A stretch of 64,000 bases of DNA from Humidesulfovibrio sp964446455 (lineage in GTDB: Bacteria; Desulfobacterota; Desulfovibrionia; Desulfovibrionales; Desulfovibrionaceae): positions 46,913-110,912 of the forward strand of contig CAYUOW010000001.1 in the NCBI GenBank assembly GCA_964446455.1, in the 5' to 3' direction. Under the pieces are notes generated by a model. The model had not been told where the DNA came from and did not search any database. It saw only the letters and a program-made list of their open reading frames with translations. Shown in pieces: positions 24,657 to 32,185 of this stretch (position 1 is the first letter of the stretch; each line of letters opens with the position of its first letter). The position numbers were made by a program, and so were the translations under genes.

Positions 24657-26564
24657 TCAGGCTCCGGCGCTGGTGTCCTTGTACAGCAGAAGGCTGGCCG
24701 AGGCCAGCACCACCAGGATGGAGCCGCCGTTGTGGAACAGCGAGGCCGCGATGGGCGAGAGCAGGCCGCTCATGCCGCCGTACACGGCCACGGTGTTCGA
24801 GAGGAGCCCCAGGCCGATGTTCAGCTTGACCACGGAGAGCATGCGCCGCGAGAGCGAAACAACGAAGGGCAGGCGGGTGATGTCGTCGCGCACGAGGGCC
24901 ATGCCCGCCGTCTCCAGGGCCACGTCCGTGCCCGCGGCGGCCATGGCCACGCCGATGTCCGCGCCGGCCAGGGCCGGGGCGTCGTTCACGCCGTCGCCCA
25001 CGTAGAGCACGGTGCGGCCCTGGCTCTGGAAGTCGCGGATGACCGCGAGCTTGTCCTTGGGCTTCAGGCCCGCCCAGCGTTCGGTGAGGCTCAGGGAGTC
25101 GGCCATGTGGGCCACGGGCGCGGCCTCGTCGCCGGAGAGCATGCCCAGGCGCAGGAAGCCCAGGCAGCGCAGGGAATCACAGGTGCCCTGGGCGGTTGGC
25201 CGGGCCGTGTCGGAAACGGCCAGAAGGCCCAGGGGCGCGCCGTCGGCCAGGACGACGAGGGCCGTGGCCCCGCGTTCGCGCATGGCCGCAAGGCTGGTCA
25301 TAAGTTCGCCGGAAAGGCTGCGCCCGGCCAAGAGGGCCGGTCCGCCCACTTCCACCAGGCGCTCCGCGCCGTCGAGCCTGAGGCTGCCGCGCACGCCAAG
25401 GCCCACCTCGGCCACCACGCCCTCGGCCTCCGGGGCGTTCACGCCGCGCTCTTCCGCCGCGCGCAGCACAGCGCGTGCCAGGGGGTGCGAGCAGTGGCGC
25501 TCCACCCCGGCGGCGGCGGCCAGCAGGGCGGCCCCGTCCACGCCGGGCGCGGGCGCGATTTCCACCACTCGGGGCTCGCCCAGGGTCAGGGTGCCTGTCT
25601 TGTCGAAGAGGGCGGCGTCGGCCCTGGCCGCGGCCTCCATCTGCGCACCGCCCTTGATGAGCACGCCGGAGCGCGCGGCGCGGGCCACGGCGGCCACGGT
25701 GGCCGTGGGCGCGGCCAGAAGCAGGGCGCAGGGGCAGCCCGCCACCAGCACGGCCACGGCGCGGGAGGCCTCGCCGCTGGTGGCCCAGGCGGCGCCCGCC
25801 AGGGTCAGCACGAGCGGCGTGAACCAGCGGGCGTAGGAATCCACGAAGCGCACGGCGCGGGGCTTGTGGGCCTCGGCCTCCTCCACCAGGCGCATGACGC
25901 GGCCCAAGGTGGTGTCCGCGCCCACCTGTCCGGCCTCGATCTCGATGACGCCGTTGTAGTTGAGCGTGCTGGCCAGCACGGAGTCCCCGGCCGCGCGCTC
26001 GCGCGGGATGGACTCGCCGGTGATGGTGGATTCGTCCACGGCCGTGGTGCCGGAAACGATGGTCCCGTCCACGGGAATGCGTTCGCCCGGGCGAACCAGC
26101 AGGCGCTGGCCGGGAAGGATGTCCTTCACGGGCACGGTCCTGGGGCCGTCCGGGCCAAGCAGGGTGGCCTCCTGCGGGGTCATGCGCGCCAGAGACTGGA
26201 TGGAGCGCCGGGCGGATTCGCTGATGGCTTCCTCCAGGAGCGAGCCCATGGACATGATGAAGCCCACCACGGCGGCGGTGAGCAGTTCGCCCTGGATGAG
26301 CGAGGCCGTGATGGCCAGGGCCACGAGTTCGTCCACGTTGACGCGGCGCTCCATGAGCCCCTGCACGGCGCCCCAGATGATGGGCAGGCCGGTGAGGGCC
26401 ACGGCGCAGAGAGCCAGCCCCTGCGCGGTCCAGGCCGGGGAGAGGCCGGATGCTCCCCAGAGGTAGGAGGCCAGCGCGAAGCCGCCGCCGGCCAGGCATT
26501 GCAGTGCCTCCCGCTGCTGGAGCAGTTCGCGGTATTCGCCGAGCTTGGAAAAACGTCCGATCAT
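24657..26564 (-). CDS. Heavy-metal P1B-type ATPase without N-terminal metal-binding domain
   Basis: A 635-residue membrane pump. Motifs: TGES in STITGESIPRERA (A domain), CPC in AGCPCALLLAAPTA (membrane metal site), phosphorylation site DKTGTLT, SHPLARAVL, and GDGVNDAPALAGADIG. No N-terminal HMA or His-rich domain is present. The last helix reads HNGGSILVVL, with Asn where Zn/Cd pumps have Asp (HDGGT), closer to CtpC-like pumps. Metal specificity is therefore open; Mn, Fe or Zn are possible. ATG at 26564 is preceded by AGAGG; the open frame further upstream lacks similarity. It forms an operon with marR and sits between feo and a Fur-box-bearing flavodoxin gene. Confidence 0.88.
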   Translation of the reverse strand: MIGRFSKLGEYRELLQQREALQCLAGGGFALASYLWGASGLSPAWTAQGLALCAVALTGLPIIWGAVQGLMERRVNVDELVALAITASLIQGELLTAAVVGFIMSMGSLLEEAISESARRSIQSLARMTPQEATLLGPDGPRTVPVKDILPGQRLLVRPGERIPVDGTIVSGTTAVDESTITGESIPRERAAGDSVLASTLNYNGVIEIEAGQVGADTTLGRVMRLVEEAEAHKPRAVRFVDSYARWFTPLVLTLAGAAWATSGEASRAVAVLVAGCPCALLLAAPTATVAAVARAARSGVLIKGGAQMEAAARADAALFDKTGTLTLGEPRVVEIAPAPGVDGAALLAAAAGVERHCSHPLARAVLRAAEERGVNAPEAEGVVAEVGLGVRGSLRLDGAERLVEVGGPALLAGRSLSGELMTSLAAMRERGATALVVLADGAPLGLLAVSDTARPTAQGTCDSLRCLGFLRLGMLSGDEAAPVAHMADSLSLTERWAGLKPKDKLAVIRDFQSQGRTVLYVGDGVNDAPALAGADIGVAMAAAGTDVALETAGMALVRDDITRLPFVVSLSRRMLSVVKLNIGLGLLSNTVAVYGGMSGLLSPIAASLFHNGGSILVVLASASLLLYKDTSAGA

Positions 26565-26610
26565 GAGAGCCTCTTTTCTCCCCGCTGGGAAGTATCTTGA
26601 TGTGCAAATA

Positions 26611-26640
26611 TGAATAGTGCAAAGAATCTTGATTGTCAAG
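26611..26640 (-). promoter_or_regulatory. Promoter and dyad operator of the ATPase-marR operon
   Basis: On the minus strand TTGACA (26639-26634) is 17 bases from TATTCA (26616-26611). The palindrome CTTGATTGTCAAG (26628-26640) overlaps the -35 and could be the MarR site. A related ATCTTGAT lies at about 26594. Confidence 0.55.
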
Positions 26641-26930
26641 CAATTTGATTGCGCAGGGCAGTGCGCGGAGGCGGGGACGCCGCTGTGGCGGTATGTGGCC
26701 GCTGGGACTCGTCTAAGGCCATCTCGACCAAGCGGCGGTGCTGGGAACCGGCTCCCGCAGCGTGAGGGCGCTGTGAGCGCGGGGGGAGGCCGAGGCTTTC
26801 GGGACCGGTCCGGCTTTTTCGGGATGCCCCCGGCCCCGGCTGACTGCGCCCGACTGCGGGGCGGGATGCCGACAGGACCTGCGTTCCGCCTGCCACGCGT
26901 TCCAAAATCTTCGCAGGGGCAAAATAGTGC
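26641..26930. other. Intergenic region between divergent ATPase and flavodoxin genes
   Basis: About 290 GC-rich bases between two AT-rich promoter patches. No gene, RNA or repeat was recognised in it. Confidence 0.4.
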
Positions 26931-26959
26931 TTGATCTTGAAAATGAATTTCAATATCAA
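26931..26959 (+). promoter_or_regulatory. Fur-box palindrome within the flavodoxin promoter
   Basis: A 29-bp near-perfect palindrome centred on TGAAAATGAATTTCA (26938-26952), 14 of 15 to the Desulfovibrio Fur-box type. TTGATC (26931-26936) and TATCAA (26954-26959) flank it at 17 bases and could be -35 and -10, so the operator fills the spacer. Confidence 0.7.
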
Positions 26960-27009
26960 GACAGCGACCGGCCACGCCGGCCACCAATCCCCCCAACAAG
27001 GAGAGAATC

Positions 27010-27450
27010 ATGGCCAAAGCGCTCATCGTTTATGGATCCAACACCGGCAATACCGAGACCGCGGCGGAGTACATCTGCACCGCGTTGCTGAAGAAGGGCT
27101 GGGACGTCACCACCAGGGACGCGTCAGGCGTCAACGCCGCGGGCCTGGCCCAGGGCTTCGACCTGGTGCTCTTCGGCTGCTCCACCTGGGGCGACGAGGA
27201 GATCGAGCTGCAGGACGACTTCGTGCCGCTGTTCGACGAGCTGGAGCTGGCCGGATTGTCCGGCAAGAAGCTGGCGGTCTTTGGCTGCGGCGACTCCAGC
27301 TACACCCATTTTTGCGGCGCTGTGGACGCCATTGAGGAAAAGGCGGCGGGCCTTGGCGCGCTGCTGGTGGCGGGCTCGCTCAAGATCGACGGCGACCCCG
27401 AGCGCGGCGAGATCTCGGCCTGGGCCGAAGAGGTGGCCGCCCATGTCTAG
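27010..27450 (+). CDS. Flavodoxin
   Basis: A 146-residue FMN electron carrier. The phosphate loop is YGSNTGNTETAA (9-20), the first ring loop GCSTWGDEEIE contains the stacking Trp (about 60), and the second ring loop GCGDSSYTHFCGA contains the stacking Tyr (about 98). These match Desulfovibrio flavodoxin. A good ribosome site (AAGGAG) precedes the ATG. The Fur-box promoter fits induction under iron limitation, when flavodoxin replaces ferredoxin. A small gene overlaps its end. Confidence 0.95.
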   Translation: MAKALIVYGSNTGNTETAAEYICTALLKKGWDVTTRDASGVNAAGLAQGFDLVLFGCSTWGDEEIELQDDFVPLFDELELAGLSGKKLAVFGCGDSSYTHFCGAVDAIEEKAAGLGALLVAGSLKIDGDPERGEISAWAEEVAAHV

Positions 27451-27820
27451 GGGCTGCTCCGGCCGTTGCCGGACCCTGGTCCACGCCGCGAACACCTGGC
27501 GCGAGGGCATGCAGGCCTTTGGCCAAGGCGACGCCGCCACGGGCGAACTGATGCAGCGCAAGGCCCTGGCCATCGTGGCCGAGCTGGGAGGCTTCCCGGT
27601 GCTGGAGGCCAAGATCCGCAACAACCTGGGCGTGATCCTGGGTTGCGCGGGCAGGAACGCCGAGGCCCGGTGGGAGTTTTCCCAGGCCCTGACGCTGCTT
27701 TCCGGCCGCGTGGACCCGGGCTCGCGCTTTCATGAGGTCATTGCCAGGAATTATGGACAGACGCTGACGCAGCAGGCCTTGCCGCCCGCCGGGGAGGCCC
27801 GGCTGGCCATCGCCAGCTAG
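27443..27820 (+). CDS. TPR-like small protein overlapping flavodoxin, unknown function
   Basis: A 125-residue protein whose ATG lies 8 bases inside the flavodoxin gene. It is helix-rich; the middle (NNLGVILGCAGRNAEARWEF) looks like a tetratricopeptide pair. An N-terminal CSGRC carries two cysteines. It is translationally coupled to flavodoxin and thus likely made under the same Fur control. No specific family recognised. A longer reading frame upstream overlaps flavodoxin and is not credible. Confidence 0.6.
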   Translation: MSRGCSGRCRTLVHAANTWREGMQAFGQGDAATGELMQRKALAIVAELGGFPVLEAKIRNNLGVILGCAGRNAEARWEFSQALTLLSGRVDPGSRFHEVIARNYGQTLTQQALPPAGEARLAIAS

Positions 27821-27886
27821 CGCGGAGGCATCCGGTGGCCGTGCCGCCAGACCGTCGATGGACGTGCGGGCGCGGCTCCCGGCGTT

Positions 27887-28711
27887 TCACAAGGGGCGGG
27901 CCGAGGCCAGGAAGGGTCCGTTGACCAGATCCGGCTTGTTCACCGGCATGCGCGCGCCGGGCACGCCGCCCTCGAAGCGCAGCACGCTGCCGCCCGCGCC
28001 CTCCACCACGGCCTGGCCCGCCGCCGTGTCCCACTCCCGCGTGAAGTTGAAGCGCGGGTACAGGTCGGCCGAGCCCTCGGCCACCAGGCAGAACTTCAAC
28101 GCGCTGCCCGCAGTGATGCGTTTGGGCTCGGGCCCTGCGGCCAGGTAGGCCTCCAGCTCCGGCGAGGGGTGCGAGCGGCTGGCCAGCACCACGAGGTTGG
28201 CCGGGTCCGGCTGACGCACGCCGATGGCCCGCCAGGGACCGGCCGGGCTGCCCGGCTCCGGGGGCGAGCCGCGCCGGAACGCGCCCAATCCCAAGCCGCC
28301 CACATAGGTCTTGCCCCACAGGGGCACATGCACCGCGCCCAGCACTGGGAAGCCCGCCTCGGCCAGGGCAATGCACACGCAGAATTCCCCCAGCTCCTTC
28401 ACGAATTCCTTGGTGCCGTCCAGCGGGTCCACGATGAACAGTTGCGGCCAGCGGGAGCGCTCGGCGTAGGGCAGGTCCGCGCCTTCCTCGGACAGCACGG
28501 GCACGCCGGGAAAGGCGCGCGCAAGTCCGCGCAGGATTGTCTCGTGCGCTGCGGTGTCGGCCTGGGTCAGGGGTGAGTGGTCGGCCTTGTAGGCCACCTC
28601 GAAGCCGTCACGCCGCACGTCCAGGATGGCCTGGCCTGCCGCTTCGGCGATGTCCGCCAGGACCGCGAGCTCACGGTCCGGCGTCGCAGCCTGGGCCGTG
28701 GCCGCGTTCAT
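27887..28711 (-). CDS. cysQ: 3'(2'),5'-bisphosphate nucleotidase, inositol monophosphatase family
   Basis: A 274-residue Mg-dependent phosphatase. Metal ligands are in SEEGADLPY, DPLDGTKEF and EWDTAAGQAVVEGAGG, the three standard family motifs. The FCVCIALAEAG and LPYAERSRWPQLFIVDP segments are CysQ-like, indicating removal of PAP formed in sulfate assimilation or recycling, though SuhB-type activity cannot be excluded. Its ATG overlaps the stop of the upstream 202-residue gene (ATGA), and GGAGG lies 7 bases before it. Confidence 0.88.
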   Translation of the reverse strand: MNAATAQAATPDRELAVLADIAEAAGQAILDVRRDGFEVAYKADHSPLTQADTAAHETILRGLARAFPGVPVLSEEGADLPYAERSRWPQLFIVDPLDGTKEFVKELGEFCVCIALAEAGFPVLGAVHVPLWGKTYVGGLGLGAFRRGSPPEPGSPAGPWRAIGVRQPDPANLVVLASRSHPSPELEAYLAAGPEPKRITAGSALKFCLVAEGSADLYPRFNFTREWDTAAGQAVVEGAGGSVLRFEGGVPGARMPVNKPDLVNGPFLASARPL

Positions 28712-29316
28712 CCCGCAGCCTCCATGCGCAAGGGGGCGTTTTCGCCGCGCAGGGCCGCAGCCAGGGCGGCGCGGGAAAGGGACGCTCCATCCAACTCGAA
28801 CTCCGCCTGGGCCAGGGCCTCGGGCCGTTCGTCCAAAAGTTCGGCCAGGCGCCCGCCGCGCACCTCCACCCCATGCGAAAGCACCTGGGCCAGGCACTCC
28901 ACGGCCACGGTGTTGAAGAGCTTCAGGGTGACGCGCAGGCGGCGCGGAGTCTCGGCCACGGCGCCATCCTGCCACACGGGGTGGGTCTGGTGGGTGATGC
29001 CCTCGCGGTACACGCCGATGCGGCTGCCGCGCTGCATGGCGATGCCCGCCACGCCCGGCAGGGCCCCGGCCAGGGCCAGCACGCTGCCCGGCCGCGCGAA
29101 GTCGGTGTCGATGTCGTCCACCGGCGAGCCGTCCAGGAACACGGTCTGGATGCGCTTCTCCACGCATTCCCTGCCCAGGCCCAGGTCGTCGGCCAGGGTG
29201 GCCCGCAGGCTGCACCCCGCGGTGATGTCGACCCCGAAGCCCTCGCGGGCCAAGGGAGTCAAGGCCTCCAGGGCCTCTGCCGGGGCTTTCACCAGCAGGG
29301 TTCTCGTCGCGGCCAT
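28708..29316 (-). CDS. Protein of unknown function coupled to cysQ
   Basis: A 202-residue soluble protein with no signal or membrane segment and no family I know. It contains DITAGCSLRATLADDLGLG near 30, then DGSPVDDIDTDFARPGSVLALAGALPG, and a C-terminal half rich in Ala, Leu and Glu. Its last four bases overlap the cysQ start, so the two are made together. High-GC third codon positions agree with a real gene. Confidence 0.7.
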   Translation of the reverse strand: MAATRTLLVKAPAEALEALTPLAREGFGVDITAGCSLRATLADDLGLGRECVEKRIQTVFLDGSPVDDIDTDFARPGSVLALAGALPGVAGIAMQRGSRIGVYREGITHQTHPVWQDGAVAETPRRLRVTLKLFNTVAVECLAQVLSHGVEVRGGRLAELLDERPEALAQAEFELDGASLSRAALAAALRGENAPLRMEAAG

Positions 29317-29345
29317 GTGGTCCCCTTGTTATGCTGCGGGCGACA

Positions 29346-29363
29346 TATGTCTACCGTGACATA
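29346..29363 (+). promoter_or_regulatory. Inverted repeat upstream of the aldehyde oxidoreductase promoter
   Basis: TATGTC, six bases, GACATA: a perfect 6-bp dyad resembling CRP/FNR-superfamily sites (TGTC-N6-GACA). It lies 15 bp upstream of the -35, an activator position. Which regulator binds is unknown. Confidence 0.45.
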
Positions 29364-29377
29364 AAACTTGAATATTA

Positions 29378-29405
29378 TTGACTTAAATTTTCCAATGCCT
29401 ATATT
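29378..29405 (+). promoter_or_regulatory. Sigma-70-type promoter of the aldehyde ferredoxin oxidoreductase
   Basis: TTGACT (29378-29383) and TATATT (29400-29405) are 16 bases apart in an AT-rich stretch, 69 bp before the start codon. Confidence 0.65.
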
Positions 29406-29473
29406 TGCTGTAACCCTGTGCGTAGCGCAGGGGCCTGCATTTCGCAACCGGAAACAATGTAAGGAGCGACGCC

Positions 29474-31201
29474 ATGTCGAAGATACTGCGCATCAACACC
29501 CGCACCAGGGAATACCGTTTCGAGGAGCTTGGCAAGTACGCCGGGCTGGGCGGCCGCGCCCTCACCTCCCGCGTGGTCCTGAACGAGGTTCCGGCAACCT
29601 GTCATCCGCTTTCCGCCGCCAACAAGCTGGTCATCGCCGGAGGCATCCTGGCGGGCACCACGGCGGCCAATTCCGGCCGTTCCTCCGTGGGCGCCAAGTC
29701 TCCGCTCACCGGCGGCATCAAGGAATCCAACGTGGGCGGCCAGTTCGCCCATAAGCTGCCCAGGCTTGGCCTCATCGCCATCATCCTGGAGGACAAGCCC
29801 GAGGCCGACGCGCCCTTCTGCAACATCCTGGTCAAGAAGGACAAGGTGGAGTTCCTGGACGCCGCCGAGCTTTTGGGCAAGGGCAACTACGCCGCACACG
29901 AGATCGTCAAGGCCAAGTTCGGCGAGAAGGTCGTCACCGCCATGATCGGGCCCGCCGGTGAGCAGAGCCTCATGGCCGCCACCATCCAGTTCTCCGATCC
30001 CGACGGCCGCCCGAGCCGTTCCGCCGGCCGCGGCGGCATGGGCGCGGTCATGGGCTCCAAGAAGGTCAAGGCCGTCATTCTGGACCCCGAGGGCAAGGAC
30101 AACGTGGAGATGGCCGATGCCGAGAAGTTCAAGACCGCCCGCAAGCGCTGGGTCGACATCCTCATGGGCCACCCGGTCACCAGCCAGGGCCTGCCCACCT
30201 ACGGCACCGCCATCCTGGTGAACATCATCAACGAGGCGGGCGCGCTGCCCACCAAGAACTTCCGCTCCGGCCGCTTCGACGGCGCGGCCAAGATCAGCGG
30301 CGAGGCCCTGACCGAGACCATCAAGGCGCGCAAGGGCCAGTACAAGCACGGCTGCCACACCGGCTGCGTCATCCAGTGCTCCCAGGTCTATAACGACAAG
30401 GACGGCAACTACCTGACCACCGGCTTTGAGTACGAGACCATCTGGGGCTTCGGCGCGAACATCCTGGTGGACAACCTGGACGACATCGCCATGATGGACC
30501 GCACCTGCGACGAGGCGGGCATGGACACCATCGAGATGGCCAACACCATTGCCATGGCCATGGAAGCGGGCCTTGTGAAGTGGGGCGACGGCAAGGGCGT
30601 CATCGAGCTCTTGAAGAAGGTGGGCACCAAGGATCCCCTGGGGCGCATCCTGGGCAACGGCACCGTGTTCACGGCCCAGGCCTTCGGTGTGGATCGCGTG
30701 CCCGTGGTCAAGAAGCAGGCCCTGCCCGCGTATGACCCTCGCGTGGTCAAGGGCGTGGGCGTGACCTACAGCACCACCCCCATGGGCGCGGACCACACCG
30801 CGGGCTACGCCGTGTGCCAGAACGTGCTCAAGGTGGGCGGCGACGTGCCTTCCCACGGCAAGGCTGGCCAGGTGGAAGTGTCCAAGAACCTGCAGATCGC
30901 CACGGCGGCCGTGGATTCCCTCGGCCTGTGCCTGTTCGTGGCCTTTGCCGTGCTGGACACCCCGGACGCCCTGGGCGTCGTGGCCGACCTGGTCTCCGCC
31001 TACACGGGCAAGCCGTACAGCGTGGACGACATCGTGAACCTGGGCGTGAACACCCTGAAGGACGAGCTGGCCTTCAACGCCGCCGCCGGCTTCACCAGCA
31101 AGGACGACCAGCTGCCGGACTTCTTCAAGAACGAGCCCCTGCCCCCGCACAACCTCGCCTGGGACTTCACCGCCGAGGAGATGCAGGCCGCCAAGGTCTA
31201 G
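29474..31201 (+). CDS. Aldehyde ferredoxin oxidoreductase family, tungsten/molybdenum enzyme
   Basis: A 575-residue enzyme that oxidises aldehydes to acids with ferredoxin, using a bis-pyranopterin W or Mo and a 4Fe-4S cluster. The N-terminal pterin-binding domain includes ADN-like LGGRALTSRVV and GRSSVGAKSPLTGGIKESN. The cluster cysteines are in HGCHTGCVIQCS (C-x3-C-x3-C, about 294-302) with the distal Cys in SLGLC near 481. Three-dimensional family residues for pterin phosphate are in SAGRGGMGAVMGSKK. It has its own promoter and terminator. Physiological aldehyde unknown. Confidence 0.92.
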   Translation: MSKILRINTRTREYRFEELGKYAGLGGRALTSRVVLNEVPATCHPLSAANKLVIAGGILAGTTAANSGRSSVGAKSPLTGGIKESNVGGQFAHKLPRLGLIAIILEDKPEADAPFCNILVKKDKVEFLDAAELLGKGNYAAHEIVKAKFGEKVVTAMIGPAGEQSLMAATIQFSDPDGRPSRSAGRGGMGAVMGSKKVKAVILDPEGKDNVEMADAEKFKTARKRWVDILMGHPVTSQGLPTYGTAILVNIINEAGALPTKNFRSGRFDGAAKISGEALTETIKARKGQYKHGCHTGCVIQCSQVYNDKDGNYLTTGFEYETIWGFGANILVDNLDDIAMMDRTCDEAGMDTIEMANTIAMAMEAGLVKWGDGKGVIELLKKVGTKDPLGRILGNGTVFTAQAFGVDRVPVVKKQALPAYDPRVVKGVGVTYSTTPMGADHTAGYAVCQNVLKVGGDVPSHGKAGQVEVSKNLQIATAAVDSLGLCLFVAFAVLDTPDALGVVADLVSAYTGKPYSVDDIVNLGVNTLKDELAFNAAAGFTSKDDQLPDFFKNEPLPPHNLAWDFTAEEMQAAKV

Positions 31202-31228
31202 CCGCTTAGCGACTCAAGAAATGAATAC

Positions 31229-31261
31229 GGCCGGGGCTCCGATTGGGGCTCCGGCCTTTTT
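31229..31261 (+). terminator. Terminator of the aldehyde oxidoreductase
   Basis: GGCCGGGGCTCC pairs with GGGGCTCCGGCC and is followed by TTTTT, 28 bp after the stop. It also separates the gene from the convergent exported-protein island. Confidence 0.85.
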
Positions 31262-31270
31262 GCGTGCGGG

Positions 31271-31732
31271 CTACTGCGATTGTCCGTGCGCGGGCATTGG
31301 CGGCACGATGATGAACTCGACCGGGGCCGTAGGGCACACAGCGCGGGCCGCGTCGAAGGCGTCCTGTTCGTTGAAGAGGAAAGTAATGACTTTCTTTCCG
31401 CCATACCCACGAATCTCCAGTATGTCGCACTGCAACGGCTTGCCGTTTGCCGTGACAGAAAGCGCCGCATACCAGGGGTAGGGCTTTGCAGTACGAGAGA
31501 GCTGGGCTTGCCGCGACACCTCGACAAAAGCCTGGAACGCGCGCAGGGCCTCCGGTTTCAGAACAAACGTCACACCATGCACGAAGCCATCCGGGGAGCG
31601 TTGTGCCAGGAACCTGTCCTCGTCTCGAACGATGAGGATGTTTGAGACGTTTTCGCAGGAGAGGTCATAGGTCGGCTGCTGCGCGAGGGCCGTGGCGGGG
31701 ACGAGCAGGAGCAGAAGAACAAGGAGTCTCAT
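31271..31732 (-). CDS. Exported small protein, paralogue 2 of a tandem pair (candidate immunity)
   Basis: A 153-residue protein with a signal peptide (LLVLLLLLVPATALAQ). The mature part starts TYDLSCENVSNILI, then a variable middle, then TANGKPLQCDI and LFNEQDAFDAARAVCP. The same landmarks in the same order appear in the neighbouring 148-residue gene, so the two arose by duplication. Two conserved cysteines (SCEN and AVCP) may form a disulfide. No family recognised. Downstream position, export and duplication resemble immunity genes placed behind a toxin. Confidence 0.7.
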   Translation of the reverse strand: MRLLVLLLLLVPATALAQQPTYDLSCENVSNILIVRDEDRFLAQRSPDGFVHGVTFVLKPEALRAFQAFVEVSRQAQLSRTAKPYPWYAALSVTANGKPLQCDILEIRGYGGKKVITFLFNEQDAFDAARAVCPTAPVEFIIVPPMPAHGQSQ

Positions 31733-31741
31733 TCGTTCTCT

Positions 31742-32185
31742 CTAAGGCCCGTAGGTGGTCACTGTGGTTGGAGTCAGCGCCGGACAGACCGACCGTGCGG
31801 CGTTGAAGGCGTCCTGCTCCAGAATGATCATGATGCCGACCGTTCCTTCTCCATGTGAGTCGCATTCTGGCACGTCATTCCGCAATGGCTTGCCGTTTGC
31901 GGTAATCGTCAGCTTAGTGCGGTCATAACCACTGCCATCTCTGCGGATGAAGAAAGACCGCGACGCCTTGACGAGCTTACTGAATTCTTCAACTGCACTT
32001 TGTTTGAGTTCGAAATATACGGTATTGAATGTGCTGGGATATAATTCAGAGGTATGTTTTGCGCCGCTGATGCGCGTTATGGATACGCGCTCGACATTTT
32101 CGCAGGAAATGTCGAATGACGAATCAGCATTGGCCGTTGCCGGAAGCAGCAGCAACAGGAAAAAGAAGATATATTGCATGCGCAT
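31742..32185 (-). CDS. Exported small protein, paralogue 1 of a tandem pair (candidate immunity)
   Basis: A protein of about 147 residues with a signal peptide (MQYIFFFLLLLLPATANA). Landmarks SFDISCENVERVSI, TANGKPLRND and LEQDAFNAARSVCP mirror the next gene. ATG at 32185 overlaps the stop of the HPNC-motif gene by one base (TGATG); a GTG three bases earlier is also possible. The stretch is visibly AT-richer than the surrounding genome, suggesting transfer. Nine bases separate it from paralogue 2. Confidence 0.7.
   Translation of the reverse strand: MRMQYIFFFLLLLLPATANADSSFDISCENVERVSITRISGAKHTSELYPSTFNTVYFELKQSAVEEFSKLVKASRSFFIRRDGSGYDRTKLTITANGKPLRNDVPECDSHGEGTVGIMIILEQDAFNAARSVCPALTPTTVTTYGP

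Noticed and set aside
26565..27026. Upstream extension of the P-type ATPase through the divergent promoters
   Set aside because: It would cross the AT-rich promoter and the Fur-box region and adds no metal-binding motif.
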